Below, piece after piece: positions 1 to 6,577 of a stretch of 19,713 nt of DNA. The DNA comes from HGM13006 sp963650135 (lineage in GTDB: Bacteria > Bacillota > Clostridia > Oscillospirales > Oscillospiraceae). The DNA is taken from positions 1 through 19,713 of the forward strand of contig CAVJLG010000041.1 of NCBI GenBank assembly GCA_963650135.1, given 5' to 3'. The position numbers and the translations under genes were made by a program. The notes under the pieces are model-generated. The model was not told the DNA's origin. It saw only the letters and a list, made by a program, of their open reading frames with translations, and made no database searches. Position 1 is the stretch's first letter, and every line of letters starts with the position of its first letter.

Positions 1-884
1 TGCACTTCATAGGACATACCTCCTAACTCATAGATAAAGATCTCCTCCAGGGTCAGGGGCAGTGCCTCTACATAGAGGGGGTTATAGACGGAAAGCTTAG
101 CCTGGGTCACATCCGGCGCGCCACGGACGATATAGGTTTTCAGCCGTCCCGCAGCGGATTCGTGGAGAATTTTCAGCCCCGGCAGTTCCTCCGGCGGGGT
201 ATCGCCAAAGAGAATCTGGATTTTGCAAATGCTGTCTTGCAGCTCGGACAGGCTCCGCTCCAGCAGGACTTTTCCGTGATGGAGAATGCCCACATGGTCG
301 CATACGTCCTCCAGCTCCCGCAGGTTATGGGAGGACAGCAGCACGGTGGTGCCGTATTCCGCTACGTCACCCATGAGAATGGACATCACCTGGCGGCGCA
401 TCACTGGGTCCAGACCGTCTACCGGTTCGTCCAGCAGGAGAATCTCCGGGCGGCAGCTCATACTCAGCCAGAAGGCGCTCTGCTTGAGCATGCCCTTGGA
501 TAGACTGCGGAGGGGCGTGTTTTCCTTGACCTCGGGAAAAACCGCACGGAGCTTGTTGTAGCGATCCATATCGAAGTTGGGGTATAGCCCGCGATAGAGC
601 CGCATCAGGTCCCGGGTGGTGGCGTGCATATAATAGTAGATGTCGTCGTAAATGCAGAGGATTTTTGATTTGACTGCGGGATTATCCCAGACCGGCGTGC
701 CGTCAATGGCAACGCTGCCGCTGTCGGGACGGTAGACGCCGGTGAGATGGCGAATCAGCGTGGATTTTCCTGCGCCGTTGGGGCCCACCAGACCATAGAC
801 CGTGCCCTTGTTTACTGTGAGCGAAACCTGGTCCAGGGCGCGGAAGGTACCAAAGGATTTGGTGAGATCAGTGACGGTAATCAT
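1..884 (-). CDS. ABC transporter ATP-binding protein, YtrB-like (3' end beyond window)
   Basis: This is the cytoplasmic ATPase of an ABC exporter of the kind paired with YtrA-type regulators. About 294 residues are visible. They show Walker A GPNGAGKST (residues 34-42), a degenerate signature SLSKGM (127-132) instead of LSGGQ, Walker B ILLLDEP (148-154), a D-loop GLD and the H-loop histidine at 186. The Q-loop position reads IYDD rather than carrying a glutamine; such changes are common in this subgroup. The ATG overlaps the stop of the upstream GntR gene (ATGA), so the two are translationally coupled. Only the last few residues should be missing at the left edge. There, a second ATG (positions 10-8) follows AGGAGG (24-19) in another frame, so a membrane permease gene probably starts inside the end of this gene. 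The transported substrate is unknown; the family is linked to cell-envelope or antibiotic stress. Confidence 0.9.
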   Translation of the reverse strand, partial: MITVTDLTKSFGTFRALDQVSLTVNKGTVYGLVGPNGAGKSTLIRHLTGVYRPDSGSVAIDGTPVWDNPAVKSKILCIYDDIYYYMHATTRDLMRLYRGLYPNFDMDRYNKLRAVFPEVKENTPLRSLSKGMLKQSAFWLSMSCRPEILLLDEPVDGLDPVMRRQVMSILMGDVAEYGTTVLLSSHNLRELEDVCDHVGILHHGKVLLERSLSELQDSICKIQILFGDTPPEELPGLKILHESAAGRLKTYIVRGAPDVTQAKLSVYNPLYVEALPLTLEEIFIYELGGMSYEV

Positions 885-1255
885 GATTGTTCCTCCTTTC
901 CATAGGCTGCATCGGCAGCGGTAAGCACATCCTCCCGGGAAACGCCCAACAGCTTTAGCTCCTGCACGGATGCCGTGAGCTGATTGGTGAGCTCTTGGAT
1001 GCGACGATGGGCCGCCACACCGTCGGTGGCAGCAAACGCACCCTTGCCCGGGACGGTGTTGATTAGGCCCAGACTCTCCAGCTCACGATAGGAGCGCTGA
1101 ATGGTGTTGGGGTTGATGGCAAGGGACGCTGCCAGCTCACGCACCGAGGGGAGCTTTTCCCCGGGGGCGATGGCGCCGGACAGAATCAGCTGCCGAAGGG
1201 CATCGCGGACCTGCTCGTAGATGGGGCGAGGGTCCTTATAGTTGATGCTCAGCAT
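881..1255 (-). CDS. GntR-family transcriptional regulator, YtrA subfamily
   Basis: This is a 124-residue repressor. A winged helix-turn-helix fills residues 8-75 (DPRPIYEQVRDALRQLI at the start, PSVRELAASLAINPNTIQRS in the recognition region, PGKGAF in the wing). A short helical C-terminal tail of about 45 residues follows, with no large effector domain, which is the YtrA layout. It is the first gene of an operon and its stop codon overlaps the ATG of the ABC ATPase by four bases. A GAGGTG ribosome site lies just upstream of the ATG. A consensus promoter and a 14-bp palindrome at the expected transcription start lie directly upstream, so autorepression of the regulator-transporter operon is likely. 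The inducer is not visible; in relatives it is a cell-wall-active antibiotic or is unknown. Confidence 0.92.
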   Translation of the reverse strand: MLSINYKDPRPIYEQVRDALRQLILSGAIAPGEKLPSVRELAASLAINPNTIQRSYRELESLGLINTVPGKGAFAATDGVAAHRRIQELTNQLTASVQELKLLGVSREDVLTAADAAYGKEEQS

Positions 1256-1292
1256 GGAAACACCTCGTTTCTGTGTGAATCAACTGTACTAA

Positions 1293-1306
1293 CTGTCTTA
1301 ATACAG
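1293..1306. promoter_or_regulatory. Putative GntR operator palindrome
   Basis: The sequence CTGTCTTAATACAG is a 14-bp inverted repeat with half-sites CTGT and ACAG around a TTAA centre. The only asymmetry is one base pair per arm. It covers the predicted start of transcription just downstream of the -10 box, where a bound repressor would block initiation. The neighbouring motifs CTGTAC (from 1284) and ATACAGAC (1312-1319) repeat parts of the half-site. The role is inferred from position and symmetry. Confidence 0.6.
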
Positions 1307-1308
1307 AC

Positions 1309-1337
1309 ATTATACAGACAGCACGGCAACTTGTCAA
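1309..1337 (-). promoter_or_regulatory. Sigma-A promoter of the GntR-ABC operon
   Basis: On the minus strand TTGACA (1337-1332) and TATAAT (1314-1309) are separated by exactly 17 bp, both perfect consensus. Transcription should start near 1302, inside the palindrome at 1293-1306. The outer end of the MITE-like element touches the -35 box on its upstream side. Confidence 0.85.
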
Positions 1338-1499
1338 GGGCAATCCAACACAAATTGGCAGCGAGAATTCAGCCAGAGATTTTTCGTCGGAAAAAGGCAG
1401 TTTTTCGATGGAATACTTTGTGTATTTCGAGAAAAAATAACGAATTTCTGACGGAAAAGAGCGGCTGAAGACCGTTGGCACATTTGAGTTGGATTGCCC
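1338..1499. mobile_element. MITE-like imperfect palindrome, about 162 bp
   Basis: The two ends are perfect 12-bp inverted repeats: GGGCAATCCAAC at 1338-1349 and its complement at 1488-1499. Similarity continues inward on both arms for about 75 bp with mismatches and small gaps (CAAAT, TCAGCC, TTTTC.GTC and GAAA blocks recur in order), so the whole element could fold into one long hairpin. It has no credible gene. It sits between a terminator on one side and the -35 box of the GntR operon on the other. I see no target-site duplication. The outer sequence resembles the hairpin at 5813-5847 and the IS end at 19610, which supports a non-autonomous element mobilised by a related transposase. Confidence 0.6.
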
Positions 1500-1502
1500 C
1501 CC

Positions 1503-1538
1503 AAAAAAGGACCTGCCGCCTAAAAAGACGGCAGGTCC
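1503..1538 (-). terminator. Intrinsic terminator of the solute-binding protein gene
   Basis: A perfect 10-bp stem GGACCTGCCG/CGGCAGGTCC (1509-1518 with 1529-1538) and a 10-nt loop are followed, on the minus strand, by six T residues (1508-1503). It lies 45 bp after the stop of the solute-binding protein gene. Confidence 0.92.
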
Positions 1539-1583
1539 CAAGATAGGGGGATAAGAAAGGAGTGGCAAAATCAGAGAGGTCAG

Positions 1584-3320
1584 TTACTGCGCCATGTAGC
1601 GGTCATAAGCGTCCTGCTTGATTTCCAGGGCACGGGTCAGGCCCATGGTGCGTACCTTTTCTACATAGGAGTCGTACTCCGTTTCGATGTCCATATCACC
1701 GGTGATGAACTTGTCACGGCACTCCAGCGCATAGGACTCATAGTCCGCAGCCAGCTTGCTGATCTCATAGTTCTCGTCGATGGTCAGCTGGGCAACATAG
1801 GGATAGGAATCCCGGTTGTCGCGGCTGGAGGACCAAACCTCGAATGCATTGGCCTCGTCCTCGCTGAAGGATACCAGCAGCTTGGAGTTGGAGGACCAGG
1901 AGGGGGTGTTGTTGCGGCCGGTGTAGAAGGAGATGGCGTCGCCTGCGGCCAGATCGGGGTTGTTCAGCACGGTGTCGGTGAACTGAGGCTTGCCGTCTAC
2001 CACTTCGCAGGAAAGTCCTTCTACGCCATAGTTGGTCAGCTGGATGCCCTGATCGGTAAACCAGAAGTCGCAATACTGAATGGCCAGCTCGGGGTCCTTG
2101 CACTTGGTGGAGATGCTCATACGCTCTACACCGAAGTCGAATTCGGTGGTATCCACATGGGTCTTCTCGCCCTTGGTCTTGACCGGATCGGGCAGGCCGA
2201 TGAGCCGCAGGTTGGGGTCATCGGACATGGTGGAATACATGCTCATCATAGGTGCGCCGTTAAAGAATACGCCGCAGTTGCCGGAGGTGATTTCTGCCAT
2301 GCCGCTGGGGTCCATTGCGCCGGGAGCATTGGCAAAATCCCGGGAGATCAGGCCGTCTTCATACCACTGGTGGAGCATGGTCAGGTACTCCTTGTAGCCT
2401 TCATTGGTAATGCCGTCCATGACCTTGCCGTCCTGAACCATCCAATAGCTCTCCTTAGCATTGGTGGCCAGCATGCAGGGGGCGCCGTAACCGGCAGCCA
2501 GGAAGTTGTCGTTGCCAACGGCGGCGGAGTCAAAGTAGATGGCGGTGGTGCAGCCGTACTGGTTCTTCATGGCCAGCAGCAGTTCGTGGAGTTCGTCGTA
2601 GGTTTCGGGAACGTCCATGCCCAGAGCCTCGATCCAGTCGCCGCGGCCCATCATGCCAAAGAAGGGGCCGATAAAGTCGCTCATCAGCTCATAGAAGCCG
2701 GAGATATGTCCTTCTGCGGTGGAGGTTGCAGTCTCCAGGAACTTGGTGGAGGTGCGGTATTTCTGATAATGGGGGAACAGGTCCTCATAGTCCTCCAGCG
2801 CCAGGATGATCTCTTCCTCGATGCCGTTGTCGTCACCGTCGGAATACAGGCTGTTGAAGCTGCCGAAGATATCGGGATAGTCCTGGGAGGCGATCATCAG
2901 GTTAAACTGCTCGTTGGCGACCATAAAGTCGGCCTGGATAAAGTCCAGGGTCACGCCGGTGAGTCGGGCGGCCTCCTGGAAATGGGGGTAGTCAAAATAG
3001 CCGTTGGGGGCCATATTGGCAACAGCGCCGCCGGGCTTGGTCTGCCAGTAGCTGAGTGTTTCGCCCTCGGTCAGGGGCAGCTGCAAATCGGGAATGGCTT
3101 CCTCTTCTACAGCGCTGTCTTCAGCGGTGCTGGCTGTCTCTTCTGCGGCGGATGCCTGGGGCTGCTGAGGTGCGGCCTCTTCGGTGGCGGCGGGAGCGGG
3201 CTCACTTTTGGATGCCTCGGCGGCAGGTGCCGAGGAGGCGGAACCGCCGCAGCCGGCCATCACGGCCAGCATCAGCGCCATGGCCAGCAGCAGTGCGAGA
3301 CTGCGTTTGAGATGTTTCAT
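1584..3320 (-). CDS. Lipoprotein extracellular solute-binding protein (family 1-like, LipO/LplA type)
   Basis: The protein has 578 residues. The ATG at 3320 is chosen because AAAGGAGAG precedes it at good spacing and a lipoprotein signal follows directly: basic start MKHLKRS, a hydrophobic stretch and a lipobox ending MAGC with the lipidated cysteine at residue 24. An in-frame ATG 13 codons upstream is not supported by a ribosome site. Residues 25-75 form an Ala/Glu/Ser-rich linker. The rest resembles large solute receptors of carbohydrate ABC importers (for example the stretch ALGMDVPETYDELHELLLAM and the C-terminal YDRY). No permease or ATPase gene lies next to it, and it has its own promoter and terminator. 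It is therefore a monocistronic orphan receptor that must share a transporter encoded elsewhere. The ligand, sugar or peptide, cannot be read from the sequence. Confidence 0.85.
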   Translation of the reverse strand: MKHLKRSLALLLAMALMLAVMAGCGGSASSAPAAEASKSEPAPAATEEAAPQQPQASAAEETASTAEDSAVEEEAIPDLQLPLTEGETLSYWQTKPGGAVANMAPNGYFDYPHFQEAARLTGVTLDFIQADFMVANEQFNLMIASQDYPDIFGSFNSLYSDGDDNGIEEEIILALEDYEDLFPHYQKYRTSTKFLETATSTAEGHISGFYELMSDFIGPFFGMMGRGDWIEALGMDVPETYDELHELLLAMKNQYGCTTAIYFDSAAVGNDNFLAAGYGAPCMLATNAKESYWMVQDGKVMDGITNEGYKEYLTMLHQWYEDGLISRDFANAPGAMDPSGMAEITSGNCGVFFNGAPMMSMYSTMSDDPNLRLIGLPDPVKTKGEKTHVDTTEFDFGVERMSISTKCKDPELAIQYCDFWFTDQGIQLTNYGVEGLSCEVVDGKPQFTDTVLNNPDLAAGDAISFYTGRNNTPSWSSNSKLLVSFSEDEANAFEVWSSSRDNRDSYPYVAQLTIDENYEISKLAADYESYALECRDKFITGDMDIETEYDSYVEKVRTMGLTRALEIKQDAYDRYMAQ

Positions 3321-3404
3321 ATTCTCTCTCCTTTCAATCATTGGGACGTGGAGGTTCATGTAACTTAAACATAAACGTCACACAATCTTAACAATTACGG
3401 AGGT

Positions 3405-3433
3405 AGTATAGCAGATTTTCGAGGATATGTCCA
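3405..3433 (-). promoter_or_regulatory. Promoter of the solute-binding protein gene
   Basis: On the minus strand TGGACA (3433-3428) and TATACT (3410-3405) are 17 bp apart. This predicts a start near 3398 and a leader of about 78 nt before the ATG at 3320. I see no riboswitch fold in the leader. Confidence 0.7.
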
Positions 3434-3552
3434 GTGAAAAATGAAAAAACTGCGGCCTAAAAGCAAAAAATGTATCCTGAATATTTGCCGATCTGTAAAA
3501 ATGTTAAAATTCGTATCAGAAGAAAGTGAAGGCCCAAGTGGGAATGTGATAC

Positions 3553-3581
3553 TTGCATATCGAAGGATCTCCGTTTACACT
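3553..3581 (+). promoter_or_regulatory. Promoter of the SnoaL-like operon
   Basis: TTGCAT (3553-3558) and TACACT (3576-3581) have 17-bp spacing, about 40 bp before the first gene of the operon. The boxes match consensus only partly. The rest of the divergent region between 3434 and 3622 is AT-rich and holds no gene or clear operator that I can support. Confidence 0.5.
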
Positions 3582-3622
3582 GAAATAGAAGAAAACCGCT
3601 TCAAAAGAATGGAGGAACGCAT

Positions 3623-4324
3623 ATGTATAAGCATCCGCCGCTTGACCTGCTCCATATGGCAGACGTGGTTGAGGATACCACCGCCATTGCCAACATTATG
3701 GGCGCATTCACCTTCCTGAATTGCTATAAGCAGCACAAGCGTCAGTTTGAAAACTGGTCCACCAACGAGCCCACCATTACATTAAATGAGGGCAAGTATG
3801 TGGGCTATGAGGCCGTCAAGGCATTCTTTGTAGATTATAATGAGGCGCAGACCCGCTGGGCCAACGAAACCATGCGGAAGCTGTTCCCGGCGGAGCTGGG
3901 CGGCAAGTCCGACGAAGAGATCTGGGCCGTGGGCTCCAATACCGTGCTGAACTTTACCACGCCGCTGGTTGAGGTGGCATTTGACGGTCAGACCGCCAAG
4001 GGTATGTGGTATGTGTACGGCTCCACCACCGAGGTCTATTCCACCGGCCCCAAGGCAGCGTGGAACTTTGGCCGCTGCGCCGTGGACTTTATTAAGGAAG
4101 ACGGCGTGTGGAAAATTTGGCATATGACCATGTATACCGATATCCAGTGCCCGGTTGGCGGCAACTGGGGCAAGGACAAGATGTATCCCCACGAGGGCGT
4201 GGAAATCCCCGAGCCCACGGTGAAGGAGCACTACTACACCGGCTATGGCGAGGACTTCCTGTCGCTGGTGGAGCCCCCGCTGCCCGAGCCATATGACACC
4301 TTTGCCAACACGTTCAGCTATTAA
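3623..4324 (+). CDS. SnoaL/NTF2-like protein A, probably divergent or non-catalytic
   Basis: This 233-residue soluble protein is the first of three tandem paralogues. GGAGG (3611-3615) supports the ATG. The fold is recognised from a helical N-terminus (residues 15-45) and the later strands PLVEVAFDGQTAKGMWY (114-130) and AVDFIKEDGVWKIWHM (153-168), which match the neighbours closely. SnoaL-like enzymes are cone-shaped alpha+beta dehydratases, isomerases or cyclases. Compared with B and C, this protein has lost the aromatic/His pocket: the HA(F/Y)YHAA(N/D) motif reads FTFLNCYK (30-37) and the conserved VHTL reads VLNF (108-111). It may be a structural partner of B and C in a mixed oligomer. 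The C-terminus ends in PLPEPYDTFANTFSY, a tail shared by all three. No signal peptide is present. The gap to gene B is 12 bp. Confidence 0.85.
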   Translation: MYKHPPLDLLHMADVVEDTTAIANIMGAFTFLNCYKQHKRQFENWSTNEPTITLNEGKYVGYEAVKAFFVDYNEAQTRWANETMRKLFPAELGGKSDEEIWAVGSNTVLNFTTPLVEVAFDGQTAKGMWYVYGSTTEVYSTGPKAAWNFGRCAVDFIKEDGVWKIWHMTMYTDIQCPVGGNWGKDKMYPHEGVEIPEPTVKEHYYTGYGEDFLSLVEPPLPEPYDTFANTFSY

Positions 4325-4336
4325 GGAGGTGCAACC

Positions 4337-5023
4337 ATGGCAAAGAATATTCGTGAATTCACGCCGGAGGAAAAAATCCAGCGTGCCTATGATATGATTC
4401 AGATTAAAAATGTGATGGCCCGGCATGCCTTTTATCATGCGGCCAACCGCCACGACATCGAGATGGAAACCCTGTGGGCCCATAAGGCGCCCAATGTCAG
4501 CTGGGGCAACTCCGGCGGCTTCCAGATCGGACGGGACGTGGTTTGGAGCTTCTATGCAAAGCCCCATGTGGGTCACGGCATGAAGCCCGGTGAAACCCAG
4601 GTCCACACCCTGACCACCCCCCTCATTGAAATTGCAGGCGACGGTCAGACAGCCCAGGCCATGTGGTATACCCCCGGCTATATCTGCGGGCATGGCGGTC
4701 CCATGGACCCCGACGATGCACCGCTGGACGGCCAGTGGATGTATGAGCGCTACGCCATCGACTTTATTAAAGAAGACGGCGAGTGGAAGATTTGGCACTT
4801 CTTTGTGGGCACCGATTTCAGCTGGCAGGCCGGTCAGCCCTATTCCGAGCCGGAGCGTGGGCCCAGACCCGAGCGCCCGCCCCAGTACGGCGTGCTGCGG
4901 ATTCCGGACCTGTATACATCGAAATATGGCTGGAGCAGCTATCCCCATTTCCCGGTGCCCTATGAAACCTGGACCCCGGAGATCAGCTATGGCCCCGAGC
5001 CGTTTATGAAGGAGGGTGAGTAA
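4337..5023 (+). CDS. SnoaL/NTF2-like protein B, candidate dehydratase or isomerase
   Basis: This 228-residue cytosolic protein has AAGGAGGTG just upstream of its ATG. It has the complete NTF2-like pattern. The motif HAFYHAANRHD (30-40) provides Tyr33 and Asp40. VHTLTTPLIEIA (89-100) provides His90. DGQTAQAMWYTPG (102-114) and YAIDFIKEDGEWKIWHFF (139-156) complete the core barrel and provide Asp142 and His154. A tyrosine/aspartate pair near the N-terminus plus a histidine in the middle resembles the active-site plan of BaiE (bile acid 7-alpha-dehydratase) and scytalone dehydratase. At about 230 residues, however, it is longer than BaiE (about 166) because of a proline-rich C-terminal extension with the shared PVPYETW...SY tail. 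The reaction is inferred and the substrate is unknown. It is translated between paralogues A and C. Confidence 0.85.
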   Translation: MAKNIREFTPEEKIQRAYDMIQIKNVMARHAFYHAANRHDIEMETLWAHKAPNVSWGNSGGFQIGRDVVWSFYAKPHVGHGMKPGETQVHTLTTPLIEIAGDGQTAQAMWYTPGYICGHGGPMDPDDAPLDGQWMYERYAIDFIKEDGEWKIWHFFVGTDFSWQAGQPYSEPERGPRPERPPQYGVLRIPDLYTSKYGWSSYPHFPVPYETWTPEISYGPEPFMKEGE

Positions 5024-5026
5024 GCC

Positions 5027-5806
5027 ATGACAGAACTGGAACTGAGAGCCCACCGGATTGAAGCGGTTGGTGCCATTGAAAACCTGATGAGTCTCCACGC
5101 CTATTATCATGCTGCCGACCAGAACCGGGAGGAGCTGCTGAACTGCTGGAGCAAAACCAGAGGCGACGAGATTATCTGGAGCCAGAACTTTGGCCGTTGG
5201 CAGGGCATGCACAAGCTGATGCCCATGTATGCCGGCGACAACAAATACACCGACGCCGAGTGGCTGAAGGGCAAAATCGTAAAAGCACATCCCGAGATGG
5301 AAGAGGTCCTGAAGGATATCGATGGCCGTGCGCTGGCAGAAATGCCTGTGCATACCCTGGCTTCCCCCATCATTGAGGTATCCGCCGACGGCATGAGCGC
5401 AAAGGGCGTATGGTACACTCCCGGCTTTGCCCTGCGGCATGATTATATCAACGGGACTGCGAACGTCACCTGGATGTGGGAAAAGTACGGCGGCGATTTC
5501 ATCTATGAGGACGGCGAGTGGCGATTCCTGCGGCTGCTGATTGGCATGGACATGGTCTGCGGCGCGGACGACGGCTGCTGGACCGAGCCCAAGAAGCCCA
5601 TGGGCCCGCCCCCTGAGGAAAAGAAGGAAGTAGACCCCGACGATCCCGACGGCAAGCGGGGCAAGTCTCCTGCCATGGGCGGCACAGTTAATGTGGAAAA
5701 GGACGAGCCGGGCCGCTATACCGACTATAAGCCCACCCGCATCCCCACGGAGACGCCCAAGCTGCCCGAGCCATTTGAGTCTCTGGATCAGACCTGGAGC
5801 TATTAA
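5027..5806 (+). CDS. SnoaL/NTF2-like protein C, candidate dehydratase or isomerase
   Basis: This is the third and longest paralogue, 259 residues, starting 3 bp after gene B, with GGAGGGTGAG as ribosome site inside the end of B. HAYYHAADQN (24-33) carries Tyr26, Tyr27 and Asp31. PVHTLASPIIEVS (107-119) carries His109. GVWYTPG (127-133) and GGDFIYEDGEWRFLRL (155-170) continue the fold. Asp31 lies five residues after Tyr26, the same spacing as the Tyr30/Asp35 pair reported for BaiE, so this is the best candidate for a catalytic subunit. About 30 residues are inserted before the central His. A charged Pro/Asp/Lys-rich segment (about 190-225) precedes the common tail LPEPFESLDQTWSY. The position after the WRF strand, His in A and B, is Arg169 here. 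No export signal is seen. Confidence 0.85.
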   Translation: MTELELRAHRIEAVGAIENLMSLHAYYHAADQNREELLNCWSKTRGDEIIWSQNFGRWQGMHKLMPMYAGDNKYTDAEWLKGKIVKAHPEMEEVLKDIDGRALAEMPVHTLASPIIEVSADGMSAKGVWYTPGFALRHDYINGTANVTWMWEKYGGDFIYEDGEWRFLRLLIGMDMVCGADDGCWTEPKKPMGPPPEEKKEVDPDDPDGKRGKSPAMGGTVNVEKDEPGRYTDYKPTRIPTETPKLPEPFESLDQTWSY

Positions 5807-5812
5807 AATAGG

Positions 5813-5847
5813 GGCAAAACCACGCTGCCAATTTGTGTGGTATTGCC
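5813..5847. repeat. Hairpin related to the MITE and IS ends
   Basis: GGCAAAACCAC (5813-5823) pairs with GTGGTATTGCC (5837-5847), with one mismatch and a 13-nt loop. Positions 5824-5847 match the complement of the MITE end at 1339-1362 at 22 of 24 bases. Its last 14 bases match the complement of the IS end at 19610-19623 at 13 of 14. It lies in the 64-bp gap between SnoaL gene C and the next gene and has no T-run, so it looks more like a mobile-element remnant than a terminator. It could still act as a processing or stability stem in the operon mRNA. Confidence 0.5.
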
Positions 5848-5870
5848 GTCAATATCTATGGGAGAATTAT

Positions 5871-6515
5871 ATGGAAAATCGTGTGAAAAGCGTTCGTGAT
5901 TATATTGCCCAGGATATGTGGGGCCACATTTTAATGACCGGCCCGGACATCCGCGGCTATATTTCCGGAGAAAAATATCCCACACTGGCCGAGAAAAAGG
6001 CCTATTGCCAGGGAATTTTCACCATGTATCCCCATATGATGCTGGGGAACTTTACCCGGCGGCTCTGGGAGGATGGTGCGCCCAAGCCCTATGAGGACTT
6101 TATGGCGTCCAGCGTGGAGGCACTGTCCAGCAAGGTGCAGCCGGTATTGGACTTGTGCTTTGATGAAGCCCGACCGCTTTCGCAGCCGGAGCGGGGAGAA
6201 AAGCTGATTCCACTGCTCACTGAGGTGATTCCCAAGCATGTGCTCACGGGATTTTACGACTATATGTTCGCCGGGAAGCCGGAATACAAGGATATTCTGG
6301 ACTTTTGGCAGGGCATGGAGCCGGTGCTTGCACTCACGGCACGGAATCTTCGGTGGGCCTACAGCGAAACGGAACCCATGACAATGGGGCAGCGGCAGGA
6401 GGTCTTCCTGTTTGTGGGCACGCGAATGGCCTATCTCATTCTCAAGCGCTGGTATGACTGGCAGTTTGGCGAGGAGAAAATGGAGATGCCCCCCGGACCG
6501 CCCCCGCAGCACTAA
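5871..6515 (+). CDS. Hypothetical helical protein of the SnoaL operon
   Basis: I do not recognise this 214-residue protein. It is predicted to be soluble and mostly alpha-helical, rich in aromatic and methionine residues (for example FTMYPHMMLGNFTRRLWED at 43-61, and FWQGMEPVLALTARNLRW), and it ends in a proline-rich tail PPGPPPQH. It has no signal peptide, membrane segment or obvious metal motif. The all-helical C-terminal half vaguely recalls a TetR ligand domain, but no DNA-binding helix-turn-helix is present at the N-terminus. The ATG at 5871 follows GGGAGA at 5860-5864; the longer upstream reading frame lies inside gene C and is rejected. It is the last gene before the terminator at 6523-6560. 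Its place in the operon suggests a role together with the SnoaL-like proteins, perhaps as ligand binder or partner. Confidence 0.75.
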   Translation: MENRVKSVRDYIAQDMWGHILMTGPDIRGYISGEKYPTLAEKKAYCQGIFTMYPHMMLGNFTRRLWEDGAPKPYEDFMASSVEALSSKVQPVLDLCFDEARPLSQPERGEKLIPLLTEVIPKHVLTGFYDYMFAGKPEYKDILDFWQGMEPVLALTARNLRWAYSETEPMTMGQRQEVFLFVGTRMAYLILKRWYDWQFGEEKMEMPPGPPPQH

Positions 6516-6522
6516 AAAAGAA

Positions 6523-6560
6523 AAACGCAGGAATCTGGCCTGCTCCAGGTTCCTGCGTTT
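6523..6560. terminator. Bidirectional terminator between the SnoaL operon and proA
   Basis: AAACGCAGGAA (6523-6533) pairs with TTCCTGCGTTT (6550-6560), extended by CTGG/CCAG across a one-base bulge on each side. Plus-strand transcripts continue into TTTCTGTGTTTT. Minus-strand transcripts continue into TTTTTCTTTTTT. It therefore serves both convergent operons. Confidence 0.88.
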
Positions 6561-6577
6561 CTGTGTTTTCTAACGGC

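Noticed and set aside
1236..1568. A 110-codon minus-strand frame spanning the MITE and the start of the GntR gene.
   Set aside because: It runs through a terminator stem, a mobile palindrome and a consensus promoter, and has no ribosome site.
3441..3719. A 92-codon plus-strand frame before SnoaL gene A.
   Set aside because: It overlaps the promoter and the start of gene A in another frame, is Lys/Arg-rich without domain, and lacks a ribosome site.
3623..6515. Assignment of the SnoaL-like genes as baiE and the flavoenzymes as baiCD/baiH.
   Set aside because: The SnoaL proteins are 60-90 residues longer than BaiE, present in three copies, and no bai CoA ligase, CoA transferase, dehydrogenase or transporter gene is in the window; only the fold and chemistry are comparable.
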